Shown: positions 8,134 to 15,902 of the stretch, piece after piece | Position numbering within the stretch: position 1 is the first letter of the stretch | Layout of the letters: every line of letters begins with the position of its first letter | Origin: Glycomyces sp040645615 | Lineage (GTDB): Bacteria > Actinomycetota > Actinomycetes > Mycobacteriales > Micromonosporaceae | Assembly (NCBI RefSeq): GCF_040645615.1 | Contig: NZ_JBEYYO010000007.1 | Span: forward strand, 62,001 to 126,000 | Reading direction: 5' to 3' | DNA length: 64,000 nucleotides | Program-made: the position numbers and the translations under genes | The notes under the pieces: model-generated | What the model was told of the DNA's origin: nothing | What the model saw: only the letters and a program-made list of their open reading frames with translations | Databases searched by the model: none

Positions 8134-9160
8134 GCGCGGCAACCTCCTCGCGAGCGGGTTCCTCCTCGGCCGGGGCGTCCTCGTCGAGGTACCCGTACCG
8201 GCCCAGGAGCGGGCGGGTGAGTGTGGAGACCATGCGGCGGGTGCCGTCGGGCAGGTCCTCGGTCCAGGCCTCGTCGGGCCGGATCGGGATGCGCCCCACG
8301 GTGAACCGCATCGGGTTCCCCGCGGCCGAGTGGCTCGGCCCCAGGTCGGCCCAGCCGTCCCCGATGAAGTTGAAGTCGGCGTCGACCAGGTCGAGCCCGC
8401 AGAACCGGGCCAGCGAGGCCATGACCTTCCGCGGCCGTTGGATGATCCGCTCGTACCGAACCCGCCGCACCGGCACCCCGCGCCGCGCCAGCAGGCTGAA
8501 CGCCGCGTTCTGCGCGTTCCACAGCAGCGCGGCCTTCGCGGGGGAATAGCGGGTCATCTCGTCGCCCGTAGGGGACTCGGGGCGCCGCACCTGCTTGGTC
8601 CACGAGTACGCGACCCCGCGCGAGTCGCGCACCACGTGCAGCACCCGCAGGTCGATCCGCGGCGACCACCGCAGGCAGTACGCGAGCGACGCGTGCTTCG
8701 AGGAGTCGACCACCACCTGCGCCCGGGTGTCCTTGGCCGCGGCGGTGTAGATCTTCTCGAAGTACTCGGCGTACTCGGTCACCAGCTGGTGCTGCGCCGG
8801 AGCGAGCCGCTTGGACGCGAGCGCCGGGATGTGCCTGGTGCGATCCACCGTGGACTTCAAGGCGTTGAGCCTGGCCACGTCCACCTCATCCCAGGACCCG
8901 AACGCGCGGGCGCCGATGCGTTGCCAGAACTCGCAGTGGGAGAAGGTGGCGCCGCACGCGCACATCTCGTTCCCCACCAGGTCCCGCTCCCACAGATGGG
9001 TGATCTCGCCGAGCGGGACCACGCCCGGGAGCTGGCCCAGCAGCCGCTCCAGGAGGGTGGTGCCGCTGCGCCCGAGCCCACCGATGAACACCACTTTGAC
9101 GCGGTCCTCGGACTGCTCGGCCGTATCGGCGATCTTCCCGCTCACTGCAACCTCGCTCAT
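8126..9160 (-). CDS. Sulfotransferase family protein
   Basis: A 344-aa protein with a 5'-phosphosulfate loop of the PAPS-dependent sulfotransferase fold, GGLGRSGTTLLERLLGQ, near residues 30–46. A 3'-phosphate-binding region follows in VVDSSKHASLAYCLRW with VLHVVRDSRGVAYSW. A pair of cysteines (MCACGATF) may bind metal. It would transfer sulfate from PAPS to a hydroxyl of a polysaccharide or lipid precursor in the cytoplasm. The gene is first in a two-gene unit with the downstream glycosyltransferase and divergent from the WecG-type gene. A second, unrelated-looking sulfotransferase lies at 12375–13259. The acceptor is unknown. Confidence 0.87.
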   Translation of the reverse strand: MSEVAVSGKIADTAEQSEDRVKVVFIGGLGRSGTTLLERLLGQLPGVVPLGEITHLWERDLVGNEMCACGATFSHCEFWQRIGARAFGSWDEVDVARLNALKSTVDRTRHIPALASKRLAPAQHQLVTEYAEYFEKIYTAAAKDTRAQVVVDSSKHASLAYCLRWSPRIDLRVLHVVRDSRGVAYSWTKQVRRPESPTGDEMTRYSPAKAALLWNAQNAAFSLLARRGVPVRRVRYERIIQRPRKVMASLARFCGLDLVDADFNFIGDGWADLGPSHSAAGNPMRFTVGRIPIRPDEAWTEDLPDGTRRMVSTLTRPLLGRYGYLDEDAPAEEEPAREEVAAHD

Positions 9161-9253
9161 CCTCGGTGTCCCCTGATGCCCGTATAACGACCCGGGAGGG
9201 GGTGGGGGACACGCCCTGCGCTGAAAATTCCCGGAAAAACGCGCCCGGGCCCT

Positions 9254-9259
9254 TAGCCT
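9254..9259 (+). promoter_or_regulatory. -10 element of a probable leaderless transcript
   Basis: TAGCCT (TANNNT) ends 8 nt before the ATG of the WecG/TagA gene at 9268, and no Shine-Dalgarno sequence intervenes. Confidence 0.4.
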
Positions 9260-9267
9260 CTGATCCC

Positions 9268-10083
9268 ATGGAGCGCTTTGGCCCCGCGCGCGCGGACCGT
9301 CCCGGCGGCGCCTCGCGCCCCCGCATCCGCTTGGGCGGCATCGGCATCGACCCCGTCACCGAGTCCGAAGCGGTCGGTCGCGTCCTCGAAGCGTTCGAAT
9401 CGGGAGACGGCGGCCACATCGTCACCCCGAACGTGGACATCCTCGCCACCGCGCGCCGCCGCCCCGAGCTGCGGGCCGTGATCGAACGGGCCGAGCTCGT
9501 GGTAGCCGACGGCGCCCCCCTGGTGTGGGCCGCGGGCCTCGCCAAGACCCCGCTGCCCGAACGCGTCGCCGGGTCCGACCTGGTGTGGAGCCTCGCCGAG
9601 GCCGCCGCCGAGCGGGGCCTTCGCCTCGCGCTCCTCGGCGGTACCCCCGACAGCGCCGCCCGGCCCACCGAAAGGGCCGTCGAGGTCCTCGAAGAGCGCC
9701 ACCCCGGACTCAAGGTCGTGGGCGCCTGGTGCCCCCCGATGGGCTTCTCCGAGGACGAGGCGCACTGGAACGCGCTGGTCGAACGCGTCCAGGCCGCCGC
9801 CCCCGACCTCGTCTACGTGGGCCTGGGCTTCCCCAAGCAGGAGTTCGTGATCGAGCGCCTGCGACGCGAGGCCCCCAAGGCCTGGTTCCTCGGGTGCGGC
9901 GCGAGCATCGACTTCATCGCCGGGTACCGCCGCCGCGCTCCGAAGTGGATGCAGCGCAGCGGCACCGAGTGGCTGTTCCGGATGTGCTCCGAACCGCGCC
10001 GCCTAGTCCGCCGCTACCTGCGCGACGACGTCCCCGAGGCCCTGCGGCTCCTGGCCGCGGCCCTGCGCGAACGCCGCCGCTGA
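9268..10083 (+). CDS. WecG/TagA/CpsF-family glycosyltransferase
   Basis: A GT26-family enzyme of 271 aa, which transfers a UDP- or GDP-activated sugar to a lipid-linked acceptor at the cytoplasmic membrane. The family pattern is clear: IVTPNVDILATARR, ELVVADGAPLVWAA, LALLGGTPDSA, LVYVGLGFPKQEFVIER and FLGCGASIDFIAGYRRRAPKWMQ, ending in a basic amphipathic C-terminus (about 225–271) thought to contact the membrane. I chose the ATG at 9268 because homology starts there and a -10 element is placed for a leaderless message. It is the only plus-strand biosynthetic gene in the locus before the hydrolase at 17765. Fragments of its 3' end recur at 10144–10174. Confidence 0.92.
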   Translation: MERFGPARADRPGGASRPRIRLGGIGIDPVTESEAVGRVLEAFESGDGGHIVTPNVDILATARRRPELRAVIERAELVVADGAPLVWAAGLAKTPLPERVAGSDLVWSLAEAAAERGLRLALLGGTPDSAARPTERAVEVLEERHPGLKVVGAWCPPMGFSEDEAHWNALVERVQAAAPDLVYVGLGFPKQEFVIERLRREAPKAWFLGCGASIDFIAGYRRRAPKWMQRSGTEWLFRMCSEPRRLVRRYLRDDVPEALRLLAAALRERRR

Positions 10084-10084
10084 C

Positions 10085-10111
10085 GGCGGTTCGGGACACA
10101 CCTGAACCGCC
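10085..10111 (+). terminator. Hairpin after the WecG-type gene
   Basis: An 11-bp stem (10085–10095 with 10101–10111, one G-U pair) and a 5-nt loop start 1 nt after the stop codon. There is no T-tract. Confidence 0.5.
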
Positions 10112-10143
10112 CCGTTCCCGCGCGAAGGACGGCGGCTGCATTG

Positions 10144-10174
10144 CGCCGCTACCTGCGCGAACGCCGCCGCTGAC
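10144..10174. repeat. Remnant duplication of the WecG gene 3' end
   Basis: 10152–10174 repeats 10062–10084 exactly (23 bp, including the TGA stop), and 10144–10160 repeats 10009–10025 exactly (17 bp). The copy looks like the gene end with an internal deletion. It lies between two convergent genes and does not code. Confidence 0.7.
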
Positions 10175-10176
10175 AC

Positions 10177-10908
10177 TCAACGCCTGCGCGCGATGTACAC
10201 CACGTCGGTGGCCCACCGCGACAGCGGCGAGGCCAACACCGCGTCGGCGGCCTTCGACCCCAGGCCCCACGGGGCGCGGTAGCACCCTTGCGTGAACAGC
10301 GTGAAGCCCTGCATCCCGACGAGGTCGAACCCGTGCCGGTCGAACAGCTCCCGCATCTCGGTGTGGGACAGCTCCTGGAACCACGTGCTCGCGTCCAGGC
10401 GCCCGAAGGTCTTGCGCAGGTGCCGCAGCGAGGTCGCGTTGCCGTGGTTCTCCACCAGCAGCAGCCCCGCGTCGGCGTCGGGCAGCGCCATCGCCGCGAA
10501 GTCCATCAGCTGGTCCCGCAGGTGCAGGTCGACGTTGAGCACGAACCGGAACGCCGTCACCAGCGCCTGCCGACCCGTCTCCGTCTCGGGCACCGCGAAC
10601 CCGGGCCGCACCAGGTGCGCATGCCCGGGAGTCCCGAGCTCGCGTCCCTTCTGGAGCATCGCCTCGGACGTGTCGTAGCCGTGCGAGACCGACACGAGCC
10701 CGGCCAGCATCCGCGAGACCCTGCCGGTGCCGCACGCGAAGTCGTGGTGCGCCGGCGGCGACGCGAACGCGTTGGGCACGAAGCCGCGCAGCCAACTGGC
10801 CTGGCGGCCGGAGACGATGGAGGAGAACGTGCCGGGCGCATACGTGCGCTCGGCGTACTTCTCCACCGCAGTCGGGTCCTGGAACACCTCGGTGTAGTTG
10901 CTCGCCAC
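10177..10908 (-). CDS. Class I SAM-dependent methyltransferase
   Basis: A 243-aa protein with the SAM-binding motif I HDFACGTGRVSRML near residues 55–70 and an acidic motif II region, GYDTSEAMLQKGREL. Later strands include AGLLLVENHGNATS. It is the last gene of the minus-strand polysaccharide operon, 24 nt after the flippase. The GTG start is preceded by GAGGGGA. It probably methylates a sugar or lipid-linked intermediate of the polymer, a capping or decorating step; the substrate is inferred only from context. Confidence 0.82.
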   Translation of the reverse strand: MASNYTEVFQDPTAVEKYAERTYAPGTFSSIVSGRQASWLRGFVPNAFASPPAHHDFACGTGRVSRMLAGLVSVSHGYDTSEAMLQKGRELGTPGHAHLVRPGFAVPETETGRQALVTAFRFVLNVDLHLRDQLMDFAAMALPDADAGLLLVENHGNATSLRHLRKTFGRLDASTWFQELSHTEMRELFDRHGFDLVGMQGFTLFTQGCYRAPWGLGSKAADAVLASPLSRWATDVVYIARRR

Positions 10909-10932
10909 GAGTTCCCCTCAAAGTTCGGAGTG

Positions 10933-12387
10933 TCAGATCCTGGTCCGGTAGCGCAGCAGCACCACCGCCCACGCGAGGCCCGCGGCTGCCAGCGCGGCCA
11001 GCGTCCACTGCGGGCCGAACGGCGACGCCGCGAGCGGCAGGACCCCGAATCCGAGCCCGGCCGCCAGCAGCGCCCGCCTCGTCAACGCCCCGAACGGGTG
11101 CAGGCCGAACGCACGCCACAACTGCGCGAGTGGAACCAAATTATTGACCAGGACGGCCGCCGACCACGCGATCGCCGCGCCGACGACACCCATAGTGGGG
11201 ATCAACGCCAGGTTCAACCCCACGTTGACGACGAGTGAAATCGAGACGTCGATCAGCTGCCACGAGGTCTTCCCGGCCATCGACAGCATCGAGTCGACCA
11301 CGCCGCACGCCGAGCTGATCATCATGGCCGGCACCAGGATCCACACCACCAGCCGCGCCTCCTCGGAGGCGTACCCGCCGCCGAACAGCTGGAGATACCA
11401 GTCGGCGAGCAGGCCCACCGCGAGGTACACCGGCCAGGTGACGGCCACGATCCACGACGTCGACTCCTGGTAGAGCTCGCGGGCCGCGCCCGGGTTCCCC
11501 GCCGCCATCGCCGCGGCCGCCCTCGGCTGCACCGCCTGCCCGACCGCGCCCGAGGCCATCTGGCCCACGATCACGAACCGGGTCGCGACCGTGTACACCG
11601 CGGCCGGGCCGAGCCCGGCGAGCGCGGCGACCATGATGATGTCCAACCGCTGCAATCCGAGCTGGGCGACCCCCGCGGCCGCCCTCGGTGCGGTGAACCC
11701 CCAGAACGCGCGGGCCGAGACCCGGTCGGGGAACGCGGCCGGACCCGAGGCCCGGTGCCGCCTGAGCAGATACCACCCGGCGGCGGCCGCCGCGGGCAGG
11801 TACGGCAGCGCCCACGCGAACGTGATCGTCATCGCCGACGCCGTGCCCGCCAGGGCGATCGCGCCGAGCCCTATCAACTGCGCCACAGTGCGGCCGATCT
11901 TGTCGATCATCACCGAAGGACCCATGATCCGGTAGCCGCGCGTGGCCGCCAGGAGCGCTTCCATCGCGACCGACGCGGGCAGGAACACCGCGATGAGCCG
12001 CACCAGGTCCGGCTGCCCGAACATCGGCGCGGCCAACAGCAGCGCCAGCGCCGCCCCCATCGAGGCGATCGCCGCGGGCCACAGGCCCAGCCGGAGCACC
12101 GACCCGATCGCGCCGTCGCGCCCGTTCTTGTGCAGCCGCGCCACCCAGTACACGAGCCCGGTGGGCGTCCCCAGCCGCGAGATCGCCCCCGCCAGCAGGA
12201 ACACCGACATCGCCGCGAAGAACGCCCCGGCCTCGGCCGGGGACAGCGCCACGGCCGCGAGCCACGTGACGGCCAGCCCGCCGAGCCCCGAGAACGCCGC
12301 GCCCAGCAGGTTCGCGAGCCCGCCGCGCGCGGTCCCGCGCAGCTCCTCGCGCTCCTCTTCGGCCGCTACCGCGGTCAGCGCCGCCAA
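10933..12387 (-). CDS. Polysaccharide flippase (Wzx/MVF type)
   Basis: A polytopic membrane protein of 484 aa with about 12–14 hydrophobic helices from residue 27 to the C-terminus, in the MATE/MOP superfamily. It would flip lipid-linked repeat units to the outer face of the membrane. Family-like segments include ANLLGAAFSGLGGLAVTW, SRLGTPTGLVYWVARLHK and the second-half repeat TSWQLIDVSISLVVNVGLN. The TTG start at 12387 is the first usable codon in frame and overlaps the upstream sulfotransferase by 13 nt, so an alternative start is possible. It pairs functionally with the Wzy-like polymerase and Wzz-like protein of the same operon. Confidence 0.87.
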   Translation of the reverse strand: MAALTAVAAEEEREELRGTARGGLANLLGAAFSGLGGLAVTWLAAVALSPAEAGAFFAAMSVFLLAGAISRLGTPTGLVYWVARLHKNGRDGAIGSVLRLGLWPAAIASMGAALALLLAAPMFGQPDLVRLIAVFLPASVAMEALLAATRGYRIMGPSVMIDKIGRTVAQLIGLGAIALAGTASAMTITFAWALPYLPAAAAAGWYLLRRHRASGPAAFPDRVSARAFWGFTAPRAAAGVAQLGLQRLDIIMVAALAGLGPAAVYTVATRFVIVGQMASGAVGQAVQPRAAAAMAAGNPGAARELYQESTSWIVAVTWPVYLAVGLLADWYLQLFGGGYASEEARLVVWILVPAMMISSACGVVDSMLSMAGKTSWQLIDVSISLVVNVGLNLALIPTMGVVGAAIAWSAAVLVNNLVPLAQLWRAFGLHPFGALTRRALLAAGLGFGVLPLAASPFGPQWTLAALAAAGLAWAVVLLRYRTRI

Positions 12388-13259
12388 CTCGGCACGCCCC
12401 CAAGCCAGTCCGCGAGCCGCTCGTCATACGGCTCGAAGTGATCGGTCAAGCGCCCCCGCAATTCGTCCGACATCGGCGAGGGCCGCCCCCGCGCGTTGTG
12501 CCGCGCGAACGCGAACTCGGTCATCCACGGCAGCCCCAGGAACCGCAGGACCCGCTCGAACGCGTCCTCGGGCCGGGTGAAGAACTCGCCGGAGTCGAGC
12601 ACGAGCACCCGGTCCCGACCCACCAGCTCCGCAAGCGGCTCAAGGTAATCGGTGTACTGCCCCCGCGCGGTGTAGGCGTGGTGCTGATGGTCGAAGCTGT
12701 ACAGGTTCGCGTCCTTGCGCAGCCGCTCCTCGACCCCGTCCAGACGCGCCTGTTCCGCTGCCACGGCCTCGGCGAAGTCGGCCACCGGCTCGAACCCGCG
12801 CGCCACCTCGTGCGCGTGGTGCGACCACGCCCGCTCCACCGGGTCCCGCACCAGCACGATCACCTTCACCCCGGGCAGGTCCCGCGCGAACCGCTCGGCC
12901 GCCAGCGGGTGGTACAGGTAGTACGGACTCGACTCGAACGCGATCGGGGCCAGCCCGGTGCCCTCGGCGATCCGCGAGGCCCGCGCCTCCATCGGGAAGT
13001 GCCCCCGGTACCACGCCTGGCCCCGGTCGTAGTTGGTGTCGAAGTAGTGGACGCCCTTGTGGAACACCGGCTTCAGGATCGCCGGGTGCTGCGACAGGGC
13101 CCGGTACAGCGACGTGGTGCCGCAGCGCTGCCCGCCGCAGATCAACAGGCCCGGCAGCATCCGCGAGGACGCCGTCAACCGCCCGAACGTGCGCGACGAG
13201 TGCCCCACGACCGATTTCAACCGGCCCGGGATGCGCTCGCGCAGGCTCCGCTGGCTCAC
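12375..13259 (-). CDS. Sulfotransferase (heparan N-sulfotransferase-like)
   Basis: A PAPS-dependent sulfotransferase domain (294 aa). The 5'-phosphosulfate loop is LICGGQRCGTTSLYRALSQHP (about residues 38–57). The family KGVHYFDTNYDRG segment follows, and the 3'-phosphate site lies in VIVLVRDPVERAWSHHAHEV. The final region, VLRFLGLPWM, is typical of NodH/NDST-type enzymes acting on carbohydrate. The GTG start has GAGGAGG upstream. It overlaps the flippase gene downstream and follows the APH-fold gene by 16 nt. Together with the other sulfotransferase it suggests a doubly sulfated glycan. The exact acceptor is unknown. Confidence 0.87.
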   Translation of the reverse strand: MSQRSLRERIPGRLKSVVGHSSRTFGRLTASSRMLPGLLICGGQRCGTTSLYRALSQHPAILKPVFHKGVHYFDTNYDRGQAWYRGHFPMEARASRIAEGTGLAPIAFESSPYYLYHPLAAERFARDLPGVKVIVLVRDPVERAWSHHAHEVARGFEPVADFAEAVAAEQARLDGVEERLRKDANLYSFDHQHHAYTARGQYTDYLEPLAELVGRDRVLVLDSGEFFTRPEDAFERVLRFLGLPWMTEFAFARHNARGRPSPMSDELRGRLTDHFEPYDERLADWLGGVPSWRR

Positions 13260-13275
13260 TTGTTCCTCCTCAGGT

Positions 13276-14517
13276 TCAGCACTGGCCGCCGGCGTTCTCG
13301 GTCGGGGCGGAGCGCTGGCGGGCGATGTGCCGCAGCAGGGTCGGCAGCAGCCAGCGCCCGAGCGCCCCGAGCGCCGCTCCGGCGCGTTCGGCCTGGTCGC
13401 CCATGTAGCGCGCGGCGAGGTCCACGAGGTACAGCAGCGCGGTCGGCTCGGCCTCCGAGGGCGCGACTCCCATGGGCGCCAACGTGGCCGGGGCTCCGGC
13501 GACGAGCCCGAGCACGGCCGTGGTCGGATCGGTCCCCCTGGTCACGATGTCGTCCTGGAGCCGGTAGTGCGCGGCGTCGAAGCCGTAGGGCACTCCGGTC
13601 TCGAAGCGTTCGAGGTCCCACAGGTAGATCACCTCGGCGGTCTCGCGGGTGTTCCACGGGGCCCAGTCGCCGTGCCAGGCACCGAAGGTCAGCTCGGTGG
13701 CGGCGTACCGGTCCAGGAGGGTCTCCCCGGCGGTCTGGAGCGTGTCGGCGTCGGTCTCGCCCCGGTCGGTGAGCGCCTTGAGGCGCCCCCGCAGCCGGGC
13801 CGCGTAGTCCGACTCGCCCAAGGGCGCACGGCTCGACCCGCAGGCCTCGGCCAGTTCCCGCATCCCGGCGATGCGGCGCGCGGGGCCGAGGTCGGCGGGC
13901 GCGGTCCACGCGGGCAGCGCCGAGGTCACCATGAGGTTGTGGCCGTTCCAGTTGCCCGCGTGCAGGAGCTTGGGGACCCGCAGCAGCTTGAGGTCGCACA
14001 GCTCGCTCAGGCGCCTGGTGGCGGCCGTCTCGGCGTCCACGAGCTCTCGCGTCAGGGCGTTGACGCCGAGCTTCGCGAACGCCACGGTCTCGGCCTCGCC
14101 GTCGAGGATCTGGAGCACCGGCTTGCGGTTCGCCCTCGCGGGACCAATGTGGACACTCAAATGCACGTCGTGTCCCAGGACGGACGCGAGGTGGTCGTCG
14201 ATGCCCTCACCGCCTCCCGTGGTCAGGCGGTGCGGCAGGAGCAGCCGGTCCAGGCCCAGGCGCAGCGCCCATACCGCGGCGTCGCGCTTGAGGCGCGCGC
14301 CCCTGGCCGCGGGCCGCGCGTACCGGGCGAGCGCGGCGGCCGCGACCTTGCGGTCGGTCGCCGGGATCAGCACCCGGGGTTTGCGGCGGCCCGGCACCAC
14401 GATGTACGGGCGTCCCGGTTCTGACTGCGCCCCACCGGGATAGAGCTGGTCGACGACCTCCGCGAGGTAGGTCGCCCGCCTGCGCAGGTCGTCGGCGGTC
14501 TTCAGGGCTCGGCTCAT
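13276..14517 (-). CDS. Aminoglycoside-phosphotransferase-fold kinase in the polysaccharide operon
   Basis: The 413-aa protein has the APH/choline-kinase catalytic loop GAWHGDWAPWNTR (HGDxxxxN) near residue 290 and a metal-binding Asp in YLWDLERFETG. These support real phosphotransfer activity. The first 200 residues are poorly recognisable and include GGEGIDDHLASVLGHDVHLS. The ATG overlaps the Wzy-like gene stop (ATGA), so it is part of the operon. A kinase of this fold could phosphorylate a sugar or polyol for the polymer. Antibiotic resistance is unlikely given the context. The product name rests on the catalytic motifs alone. Confidence 0.75.
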   Translation of the reverse strand: MSRALKTADDLRRRATYLAEVVDQLYPGGAQSEPGRPYIVVPGRRKPRVLIPATDRKVAAAALARYARPAARGARLKRDAAVWALRLGLDRLLLPHRLTTGGGEGIDDHLASVLGHDVHLSVHIGPARANRKPVLQILDGEAETVAFAKLGVNALTRELVDAETAATRRLSELCDLKLLRVPKLLHAGNWNGHNLMVTSALPAWTAPADLGPARRIAGMRELAEACGSSRAPLGESDYAARLRGRLKALTDRGETDADTLQTAGETLLDRYAATELTFGAWHGDWAPWNTRETAEVIYLWDLERFETGVPYGFDAAHYRLQDDIVTRGTDPTTAVLGLVAGAPATLAPMGVAPSEAEPTALLYLVDLAARYMGDQAERAGAALGALGRWLLPTLLRHIARQRSAPTENAGGQC

Positions 14518-15902
14518 CTGTTCTCCGTCTCTGGGCCGTTGTGGACGAGGGCCGTCGTGCGGTTGGCGGCCAGGAGCACATAGCTGAGCAGGGTGAGGAG
14601 GAGGGGCGTGACCAGGGCGTTGTAATAGAACATGGTGATCAGGGAGAAGCCGACCACCGCGCTCCCGGCGATCCCGACCGCGGAGTGGTCGGAGCGGAAG
14701 CGCCACAGCACCGCCAGAGCGAAGCCCAGGTAGGTGACCGTCCCGGCCAGTCCGTGCGCGAACAGGACCTGCCACAGCTGCCCGTTCCCGCCGAGGGTCC
14801 GCCCGCCGCACCTGGGGCATTCGGGGGTCGGGCCGATCGCGATCGAGTCGCCCGAGCCGAGCGTCTTGCGGGTCGAGCCGAACCCGAGGATCGGCGAATG
14901 CTCCAGGACCAGTTCGGTCGCGCGCTCGGAGGAGAACGCCCGCCCCTGGTCCGAATGGCCGTTGTCCATGCGCGCCTGCACCACAGTCCCCAGCGGCGTG
15001 AGCATCACCAGCAGCACCGCGGCGCAACCGGCCCCGCCCAGCGCCAGCATCCCGCCCGGCCGGCCCGAGATCAAGAGCCGCAGCGCCGCGAACACCGCCA
15101 CGGCCGCGAGCCCGAGCCACAGGCCCCGGTTCATCGAGTACACGGCCGGGATCAGCGAGACCGCCAGCAGCACCACGGCCGCCGCGCGCCAGCGCGCAGT
15201 CGTCTTGAGGCAGAACGCGGCCACGACGAACCACACGGCGGTGATCGCGAAGTTGTTGCCCCAGGTGTTGGTGTAGCCCCAGGGCGCGGCCGGGCGCGGC
15301 GTCTCGTACCCGAGGAAGTCCATCGTCTGCGCGGCCGCCGGGTGCACCAGCGACTGCACGAACCCGTCCTGGGCCACCGACTTCGGCAGCAGCGCCTCCA
15401 CAGGGGACGTGTACTCGAAGCCCCCGAAGAACGTGCCCAGCAGCCCGCCCGCCACCGTGACCGCGAACAGCCACGCCAGCAGCCGGATGAGGCGCTCGCG
15501 CGCGAGCCTGCCCTCCAGCACGAGGTTGTACGCCCACAGCGCGATCAAGGTGACGCAGCAGTAGAACCCGAGCCGGTAGGTGGCCCCCGGCAGGTTCCCG
15601 AACCACGTCTCGGCCACCGTCCCAGGCGGGTCGACCCCGAGGTTCGCCAGGCTCAACGTGACGGCCACCAGGAACAGCAGCCACCACCCGAACGCGGGCG
15701 GCACCGCGATCGAGCGCCGCCGCACCAGCTTCACCGCGGCCACCGCGGCCACCAGTGGCAGCGCGAGCACGCCGAGACCGAGCGCCCACCACAGCGGATA
15801 CGCGGCGAGGAGCCAGAATAGCGACCCGCCTTCGGGGACCGCGTTCGGCTCGGGCGCCCGGCGGCCGCGCCCGGCCGCGCGGGCGGCCGCGAGCAAGGTC
15901 AT
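14514..15902 (-). CDS. O-antigen ligase/Wzy-type polymerase
   Basis: A polytopic membrane protein of 462 aa with about ten or more hydrophobic helices. A large extracytoplasmic loop (about residues 170–215, then 305–365) contains a cysteine pair in GPTPECPRCGGRTLGGNG. The segment AVYSMNRGLWLGLAAVAVFA carries the NRG/W(L)G pattern typical of Wzy_C/O-antigen ligase proteins. It would polymerise undecaprenyl-linked repeat units on the outer membrane face. It overlaps the Wzz-like gene upstream and the kinase gene downstream by 4 nt each, indicating tight co-translation. Confidence 0.83.
   Translation of the reverse strand: MTLLAAARAAGRGRRAPEPNAVPEGGSLFWLLAAYPLWWALGLGVLALPLVAAVAAVKLVRRRSIAVPPAFGWWLLFLVAVTLSLANLGVDPPGTVAETWFGNLPGATYRLGFYCCVTLIALWAYNLVLEGRLARERLIRLLAWLFAVTVAGGLLGTFFGGFEYTSPVEALLPKSVAQDGFVQSLVHPAAAQTMDFLGYETPRPAAPWGYTNTWGNNFAITAVWFVVAAFCLKTTARWRAAAVVLLAVSLIPAVYSMNRGLWLGLAAVAVFAALRLLISGRPGGMLALGGAGCAAVLLVMLTPLGTVVQARMDNGHSDQGRAFSSERATELVLEHSPILGFGSTRKTLGSGDSIAIGPTPECPRCGGRTLGGNGQLWQVLFAHGLAGTVTYLGFALAVLWRFRSDHSAVGIAGSAVVGFSLITMFYYNALVTPLLLTLLSYVLLAANRTTALVHNGPETENR

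Noticed and set aside
13276..15792. A single 838-codon protein covering the APH-like kinase and upstream DNA
   Set aside because: The upstream part is antisense-frame noise over the Wzy-like gene; the kinase has its own ATG overlapping the Wzy stop.
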